Below are positions 41,213 to 46,338 of a stretch of 46,338 nucleotides of DNA, piece after piece (the stretch's first letter is position 1; each line of letters begins with the position of its first letter). The position numbers were made by a program, and so were the translations under genes. The notes beneath the pieces are model-generated. The model was not told where the DNA came from, ran no database searches, and saw nothing but the letters and a program-made list of their open reading frames with translations. The stretch lies in NCBI RefSeq assembly GCF_000281045.1, contig NW_008246090.1, positions 577,659 through 623,996 on the forward strand, in the 5' to 3' direction. Source of the DNA: Saprolegnia diclina VS20 (taxonomy: Eukaryota; Oomycota; Saprolegniomycetes; Saprolegniales; Saprolegniaceae).

Positions 41213-42627
41213 ATGCTCGCCAAAGCCGCCTCGACCGCCACCCGCGGGTGTACGTCCATCCCCATCTTGCGCCACGCTCCACGGAGCATGGAAGCTAGGA
41301 ATCGAGGTTGACGCTGTATATGCACCTCTAGTCTCCTCGCAAGCCAAGAAGATCGCCGTCGCCAACCCCGTCGTCGACCTCGATGGTGATGAGATGACGC
41401 GTGTGATCTGGGACCAGATCAAGTCCAAGTTTGTCCACCCGTACCTCGACCTGAACATCGAGTACTTTGACTTGGGCCTCCCGAACCGCGATGCGACCAA
41501 CGATCAGGTCACGATCGACGCCGCTCACGCCATCAAGGAGTTCAACGTCGGTATCAAGTGCGCGACGATCACGCCCGATGAGGAGCGTGTGCAGGGTACG
41601 CGCTACATGACATGGCCTCCGTGCTCATCATAGCTGCGACGTAGAGTTCAAGCTCAAGCAGATGTGGAAGTCGCCCAACGGCACGATCCGCAACATCTTG
41701 AACGGCACGGTCTTCCGCGAGCCGATCGTCATCTCGAACGTGCCCCGCCTCGTGCCTGGCTGGAAGAAGCCGATCGTGGTCGGCCGCCACGCCTTTGGTG
41801 ACCAGTACAAGTGCACGGACTTTGTCGCGAACGGCCCGGGCAAGTTTGAGATGAGCTTCACGCCGGCTGATGGCAGCGCCAAGCAGTCGTGGGAGGTCTA
41901 TGACTTCAAGGGCGCCGGCGTTGGCATGGGCATGTACAACACGGAGGACTCGATCTACGCGTTCGCCCACTCGTGCTTGTCGTTCGCGCTCACGAAGAAG
42001 CAGGACTTGTACCTCTCGACCAAGAACACGATCTTGAAGAAGTACGATGGCCGCTTCAAGGACATCTTTGAGGAAGTCTACCAGGCCGAGTACAAGGCCA
42101 AGTACGACGCGGCGGGCATCAGCTACACGCACCGCCTCATCGACGACATGGTCGCCCAGGCGCTCAAGTCGGACGGTGGCTTTGTCTGGGCCTGCAAGAA
42201 CTACGATGGTGATGTCCAGTCGGACATTGTCGCCCAGGGCTACGGCTCGCTCGGCCTCATGACGTCGGTGCTCCTCGCGCCCGATGGCAAGACGGTCGAG
42301 GCCGAGGCCGCCCACGGCACGGTCACGCGCCACTGGCGCGAGTACCAGAAGGGCAAGGCCACGTCGACGAACCCGATCGCGTCCATGTACGCCTGGACGC
42401 GCGGCCTCGCGCACCGCGGCAAGCTCGATGGCAACAACGAGCTCATCACGTTCTGCAATGACTGGGAGTCGGCGGTCATTGAGACGGTCGAGAAGGGCTT
42501 CATGACCAAGGATCTCGCCATCTGCGTCCACGGCACGTCGAACGTGACGCCCGACCAGTACCTCACGACCGAGCCCTTCATGGACGAAGTCAAGAAGACG
42601 TTGGATGCCAACCGTGCCCGCAAGTAA
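41213..42627 (+). CDS. IDH2: NADP-dependent isocitrate dehydrogenase, mitochondrial
   Basis: Three exons, 41213-41249, 41332-41595 and 41645-42627, give 427 residues. Exon 1 encodes [12 protein letters not shown], and joined to exon 2 it forms a short Arg/Ala/Ser presequence ending FSSQAKK, typical of a mitochondrial transit peptide. The mature enzyme shows [83 protein letters not shown], the metal-binding [28 protein letters not shown] and [12 protein letters not shown]. It oxidises isocitrate to 2-oxoglutarate, making NADPH. Codon bias is strong, consistent with high expression. Both introns follow GTACG...TAG and close the frame exactly. Confidence 0.96.
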
Positions 42628-43395
42628 TTACTATAATCGACGAGCAATCGAAGCCCTGTTGTCCCATCCTTCCTCTTCGTCCTTTACGCATTACGATGGA
42701 ACTGCCAGCAACAGCATGGTGCATCCTTGGTTCTCAGAGTCGAGCACGACCCTACGTACGCACGACCCCAGAACGCCACCACCATATCGACCGGTGTGGT
42801 CATGCGTGCAGGCTGCCTGCGCCCCGCAATTGCTTGTGGCATGCATATATCAACGCAGCAGCTCGCCTTGGCAAGTGGTACCGTGACGTCGATCGTCTTC
42901 GAGCTACATAGCACACTCGGCTTGCCATTCGCCGTACCTTTGCTCGTCGACTCGAAGCTCTTCGGATGTGTCCTACAACGTGGAGACAATGGCGACAGGC
43001 TGCCACTGCTGGTATACTACGGCCGTGGCATTGTCATTTGGTCGGGTTCCGAGTTGGTGGAGCTTGGTCTGGGGCTGGTAGACGGCGCAGAAGGACCCAA
43101 TGTCGGATCTTTGGGTCTGCGAAATCGGGTCGAGCTCGCCACGCGCAGCGCAGACGTTCAGCGCCTCGAGCCCGTGGCGCCAGCACAAGCACTTCAACTT
43201 GGGAGCGAGGAGGCACCGACCACGATAGAGCCGAGGTTGTCACGGCTCGTTCGCTTGACGATCCGTGGTCGGGCATCTCGAGATGGCGCGTCGTTTCGTC
43301 CGCTATGGAATCATACTCGTACAAGTGCTAACCCTCGTCCAACCCAGAGAGCTTTGACAACGTCCATTCAACGGTATTATCGATGCGTGAGGTAT
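42628..43395. other. convergent intergenic region
   Basis: No gene supported. The 460-codon plus-strand frame that overlaps 42727-44109 is antisense to the following gene and has no family motifs. Confidence 0.45.
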
Positions 43396-44535
43396 CTACG
43401 CCATGGACGGCGCGTGGTCCTCTGTCGAGGTCTTGCGCGTGTACCCGCGCTCCGCCTTGGGGCGGAAGCATGCGCGGCCCGACTTGCGGCAACGGTAGAC
43501 GCCAAAGGCGACCACAAGCGCAGTCAGAACCGCAACAAGGACGCCGATAAGTGTCCCGGTGTGCGACGTACTGGTACTGACGTACGATCCATACATCGTC
43601 GGCTGGTGGGGCTCGTACGCAGGGACCGGCACAGCGGTGTACGTGGTCACAGGCGGCGACGCCATTGGCGTGTACGCGCCGGGCAGCCCGCCGGGAACGG
43701 TGCCCGCGACGTACACGCGGCCCGAGCCCGCGACCGCGGTGGCGAGGGTTGTCGTCGACTGAACGTAGGCGCTACCGCTGCCCGTGACGACGACGGACGT
43801 GTCGCGGCAGTTCATGGCGCTCACAAACGCATTGCCCGCGCCAGAAATGGAGACCTTGTGCTCACGGCAGATGCCAGCCGCATACAAGTTGACTTGGCCC
43901 GTGCCATCGACCGACGTGGCCACCGAGGAAGACACATTCACGAGCGACGAGGCGCCAACGTAGGCTTTGCCCGAGCCCGTCGCGGCCATCTTGAGCGAGC
44001 CGACATCCAGCGTTGTCGTCAAGAGCGCCAGCGTGCCCGAACCACCGACAGCAACGTTCAAACCCGAGTTTACCTTTGTCACCGGTACTTCCCACTGGAG
44101 CCGGCTTGAGCCAGACACCGAGATGGTCAAGTTTGCAAGCTCAAGAGACGGCGCCGAGACGTACACAGCACTGGAGCCCGTCGTTGTCAAGACAACGGAC
44201 GTGGTCTGGAGTGCGTAAGGGGCCACGACCACGTCGCTCGAGCGCATGGCGCGAAGCGACGCCAGCGACCGCGTCGGCATGTACACGTCAATGAGGTAGC
44301 GCACTTCAGTGTTGCGGAGGCGGTCGTAGCCATCTTCGGCAAGATCAAAGCCGAGAGCTTTGCCGTCGTCTTGGAATGCAAGACTGTCGAGGAAGGCTTG
44401 GGAGTCGGCGCGCACGACAATGGATGGTGTCGGTGCGTCGTAGGCGCGGATGAAGGCGTGAAGCGGGACATTGAGGCTATCGGTGGCGGTTGACGAGCTA
44501 TTGTAGATCTTTACGGGCCACGCCGAAGATGTCAT
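43396..44535 (-). CDS. membrane protein with DUF2807-like adhesin-type beta repeats
   Basis: About 379 residues from ATG 44535; an in-frame ATG at 44634 would add 33. The middle is built of repeated short strands with G-S-G turns (SVSGSSRLQWEV, AVGGSGTLALLTTTLDVGSLKMAATGSGKAYVGAS, SVDGTGQVNLYAAG, SISGAGNAFVSAMNC, VVTGSGSAYVQSTT, AVAGSGRVYVAG). This is the pattern of DUF2807/auto-transporter-adhesin-head-like beta-solenoids, common in bacteria. A Pro/Thr-rich stalk follows, then a transmembrane helix (LIGVLVAVLTALVVAFGVY) and a basic cytosolic tail. It is likely a cell-surface protein, although no clear signal peptide is visible, suggesting an unseen upstream exon. A (TTG)n run overlaps the start. 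Confidence 0.68.
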   Translation of the reverse strand: MTSSAWPVKIYNSSSTATDSLNVPLHAFIRAYDAPTPSIVVRADSQAFLDSLAFQDDGKALGFDLAEDGYDRLRNTEVRYLIDVYMPTRSLASLRAMRSSDVVVAPYALQTTSVVLTTTGSSAVYVSAPSLELANLTISVSGSSRLQWEVPVTKVNSGLNVAVGGSGTLALLTTTLDVGSLKMAATGSGKAYVGASSLVNVSSSVATSVDGTGQVNLYAAGICREHKVSISGAGNAFVSAMNCRDTSVVVTGSGSAYVQSTTTLATAVAGSGRVYVAGTVPGGLPGAYTPMASPPVTTYTAVPVPAYEPHQPTMYGSYVSTSTSHTGTLIGVLVAVLTALVVAFGVYRCRKSGRACFRPKAERGYTRKTSTEDHAPSMA

Positions 44536-45328
44536 TGTTGTTGTTGTTGTTGTTGAGAGAAAAAGGGAAAATGAAACGTGGGAACGGGCCTCGCGCGGTT
44601 GTGGTATCACCACGTTATCGAGGTTCGCCGTCATGTCCAACACCGCCGCGTCACTTTGCGACGATTAGGTTATGAAAAAAAAACATATTTGTGTTATCCA
44701 CATGCAATCCATCCGCTCAAACTGCTCGACGGCGCTTGCCACAGGTTTCGAGTCGTGGACGATGGTAGGGGTCTGCACACAACTCGTTTCAATGGTTTCA
44801 GCCGACGACGGGTACTACGAGGCAGCTGAGCGCAAATGTGACGTGCACACAGCAGCAAGCTAGACGCGGTGAGGCGTGAAATGGACTTGGGCTCACGCCA
44901 GAGCAAGTTGGTGCGACTGGATTCAGTGATTTACAGAATGCATTTTGATTGGACACGTTAAAACATATGTCGTCATGATCACATCTCATGCAAGACCATC
45001 AAACCTTTCGTGTCCTTTCTACATGCATTCTTGCTATTTTTTCGGCAGCCTCAGCACGTACCTTCACAGGCGCCAATTAGGGTCCTAAATACTGCAAGCG
45101 GATCTGTATTTGTGACGGGCGCAACCACCAAAGCAAGGTATACCACGGGCGAGAGGGGTCGCGAGGCAGTCGTTAGTCGGTCGTTAGTCGGTCTTTAGCT
45201 GGTCTTCAGTTGGTCGTACCTTGCCACAACTGACGACGGCACGTCATGCATGAGCCCGAAGTTTCAGCATGTATGTGTGTGCGCTGTTGGTCTTGTTTAT
45301 CGCTCGATGAGTTTCGCCCACTGCCGAC
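44536..45328. other. intergenic region with tandem repeat
   Basis: No gene supported. Contains the 11-bp tandem repeat at 45169-45212, listed separately. Confidence 0.45.
45169..45212. repeat. four-copy 11-bp tandem repeat
   Basis: GTCGTTAGTCG at 45169-45179 is repeated exactly at 45180-45190 and then in decayed form (GTCTTTAGCTG, GTCTTCAGTTG) to 45212. Confidence 0.75.
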
Positions 45329-45609
45329 GGGTGCGGATCAAAAATGAGCGGAGCCCGGCAGAAAAATGAGCGAGGCTGGAAACGGTACATAAATGAGCGA
45401 AATTTAACCACAATTACCCTTCCCCTTTCCCTGGCAGAGCCTTTGGCGGGCCAAGAGTGCCGGCTCGGGTTAAATTGGACAACGGATTTGCACTTCGTGC
45501 AAACCCGCAGCCGATTTAACCCTTTATACACATCGCGTCCGCTCATTTTTCTGCCGTTTGGAGCCTCGCTCATTTTTCTACCGGGCTCCGCTCATTTTTA
45601 ATCTTTTTT
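45329..45609. mobile_element. MITE (non-autonomous DNA transposon)
   Basis: Positions 45340-45377 and 45562-45599 form 38-bp terminal inverted repeats that differ at one base, beginning AAAAATGAGCGGAGCC. The AAATGAGCG core occurs three times in forward orientation on the left (45340, 45363 and about 45391) and three times inverted on the right (about 45538, 45567 and 45589). Inside lie more inverse GGTTAAAT/ATTTAACC pairs. CCACTGCCGAC at 45318-45328 is repeated at 45610-45620 and may be an 11-bp target-site duplication, which would suggest a Mutator-like relative. There is no internal coding capacity, so movement would need a transposase elsewhere. Confidence 0.82.
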
Positions 45610-45981
45610 CCACTGCCGACATGGCGGACGTAGGCGTTCAGGAAACGATTGGCGCGAGAATGACTTGCGACGGGATTCACAGTCGTGGCTCCATCTAGTA
45701 CTCCAGCACTAATGACTGCGGACGCGCCGCCACACAACCAGTACTCGTGTCGGCCCCCTACCCCAAACCTAGCTAGCTCAGTACTAGCAAGGGATTGATT
45801 ATTGACCCTTGGTACTAGGACGCGTTGCAATTCGCTGCATAGATATGCCATGGCAATGGTATTTCTTCAGCACAAGCCAGCACAATTCTTCAATTGGAGT
45901 ATTTCCTGGGTACCAAGATCGCTGTGTCCGTAAGAGGAGCCACGTGAAACTGCCAAGCGAATTCCCGCCTCTTGGATCGGT
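45610..45981. other. intergenic region
   Basis: No gene supported. Presumed promoter region of the partial gene that follows. Confidence 0.4.
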
Positions 45982-46338
45982 ATGCAGCGAGTATGGTCCG
46001 AGTGGCTCTCGGAGCGCGTTGGCCCCTTGTACGTCGTGGTCTCCGTCGCACTGAGCCTTCTCGCCCTTGAACACATGACCATCTACTTGGCGACTGATAC
46101 ATTTTGGCCCAACTTTCCACTGGTATCCGTATCGCTTCAGCAACTTGTCAACAATGCACTCTCGCATACGTCCGCACCCACGGCCCTGGACCTCTTGGGA
46201 CCATCGCACGTCCTTCTCGCCGACGCTGGTACTATCTCGCCAGTCTACCCTCGGCTGCTCCTGTACGAAGCGCTCACGGACCTCACGTCGGCGGTGACAG
46301 GCCTTCGCCAACTGGACACGAATCATGTCGTGCTCATG
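45982..46338 (+). CDS. membrane protein, 5' part only (cut by window end)
   Basis: An open frame of 119 codons runs from ATG 45982 through the last base of the window with no stop. It begins MQRVWSEWLSERVG and then a hydrophobic segment (LYVVVSVALSLLALEHMTIYLA), followed by an outer region with a repeated Leu pattern (ALDLLGPSHVLLADAG, SAVTGLRQLDTNHVVLM). This resembles the start of the large multi-pass, otherwise uncharacterised membrane proteins common in Saprolegniales, but the family is recalled only generally. Function unknown. The opposite strand also has a 175-codon frame here that lacks any motif. Codon use (C/G-ending) favours the plus strand. Confidence 0.55.
   Translation, partial: MQRVWSEWLSERVGPLYVVVSVALSLLALEHMTIYLATDTFWPNFPLVSVSLQQLVNNALSHTSAPTALDLLGPSHVLLADAGTISPVYPRLLLYEALTDLTSAVTGLRQLDTNHVVLM

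Noticed and set aside
41569-42531. 320-codon minus-strand open frame
   Set aside because: Exact antisense shadow of the isocitrate dehydrogenase gene.
42727-44109. 460-codon plus-strand open frame
   Set aside because: Mostly antisense to the beta-repeat membrane protein, no motifs, Arg-rich translation typical of a shadow frame in GC-rich DNA.
45799-46326. 175-codon minus-strand open frame at the window end
   Set aside because: No motif. The plus strand in the same place gives a membrane-protein start with typical codon use, which is preferred.
1-46338. tRNA, rRNA or CRISPR elements
   Set aside because: No cloverleaf-like A/B-box pair, rRNA core or spaced repeat array was recognised by eye; a tRNAscan or Infernal run would be decisive.

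Overview
The window looks like nuclear DNA of an oomycete, most likely a Saprolegniales member (Aphanomyces, Saprolegnia, Achlya or Thraustotheca type). The reasons are GC-rich exons, many 40-60-nt introns that mostly begin GTAC and end TAG, expanded FYVE-finger and GAF families, eukaryotic ribosomal protein genes, and mixtures such as TIR + NACHT + SH2. The assignment is inference from content; no database search was possible.

Layout. (1) 571-4443 (+): a 16-exon STAND/NLR-like gene encoding a zinc-ribbon-like N-terminus, two TIR domains, a NACHT NTPase with helical tail, and a C-terminal SH2 domain. It appears to carry one 1-nt frameshift in the first TIR. (2) 5616-22601: a cluster of eight related genes on both strands. 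They encode FYVE-type fingers (one, two or three each), alone or joined to a bacterial-style GAF domain and a conserved C-terminal coiled coil. Two C-terminal fragments (11.6-11.9 kb and 13.8-14.1 kb) look like relics of further copies. All 15 fingers are split by a phase-0 intron at the same residue. (3) 23.7-27.3 kb: a secreted M14 metallocarboxypeptidase, a small Mediator-subunit-9-like protein, and an intronless-finger START-FYVE protein. (4) 27.9-33.4 kb (-): one very large IQ-motif/WW-like/B-box scaffold gene. (5) 33.9-35.8 kb: divergent ribosomal protein genes uS19 (S15) and uL10 (P0) sharing a 311-nt promoter. (6) 36.4-38.5 kb: an ankyrin-repeat gene and a Cys-rich single-pass membrane protein. 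(7) 38.6-40.2 kb (-): a pogo/Tigger-type transposase-derived gene that has lost all three catalytic acids, so it is probably domesticated. (8) 41.2-46.3 kb: mitochondrial NADP-isocitrate dehydrogenase, a membrane protein with a DUF2807-like adhesin-type region, a non-autonomous DNA transposon (MITE), and the start of a further membrane protein cut by the window end.

Functional theme: the first half is rich in signalling and membrane-recognition modules (PI3P-binding-type fingers, GAF ligand sensors, TIR/NACHT/SH2). The second half mixes housekeeping genes with scaffolds. The strongest candidate for an undescribed system is the TIR-TIR-NACHT-SH2 gene. It pairs a putative NAD-cleaving or signalling TIR module and a STAND ATPase switch with a phosphotyrosine-reading domain, and sits beside a lineage-expanded FYVE/GAF array. 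Intergenic DNA carries recurring short motifs (TCCGGATA, TGATTGGCC, TACACTGTAC) that look like promoter elements.
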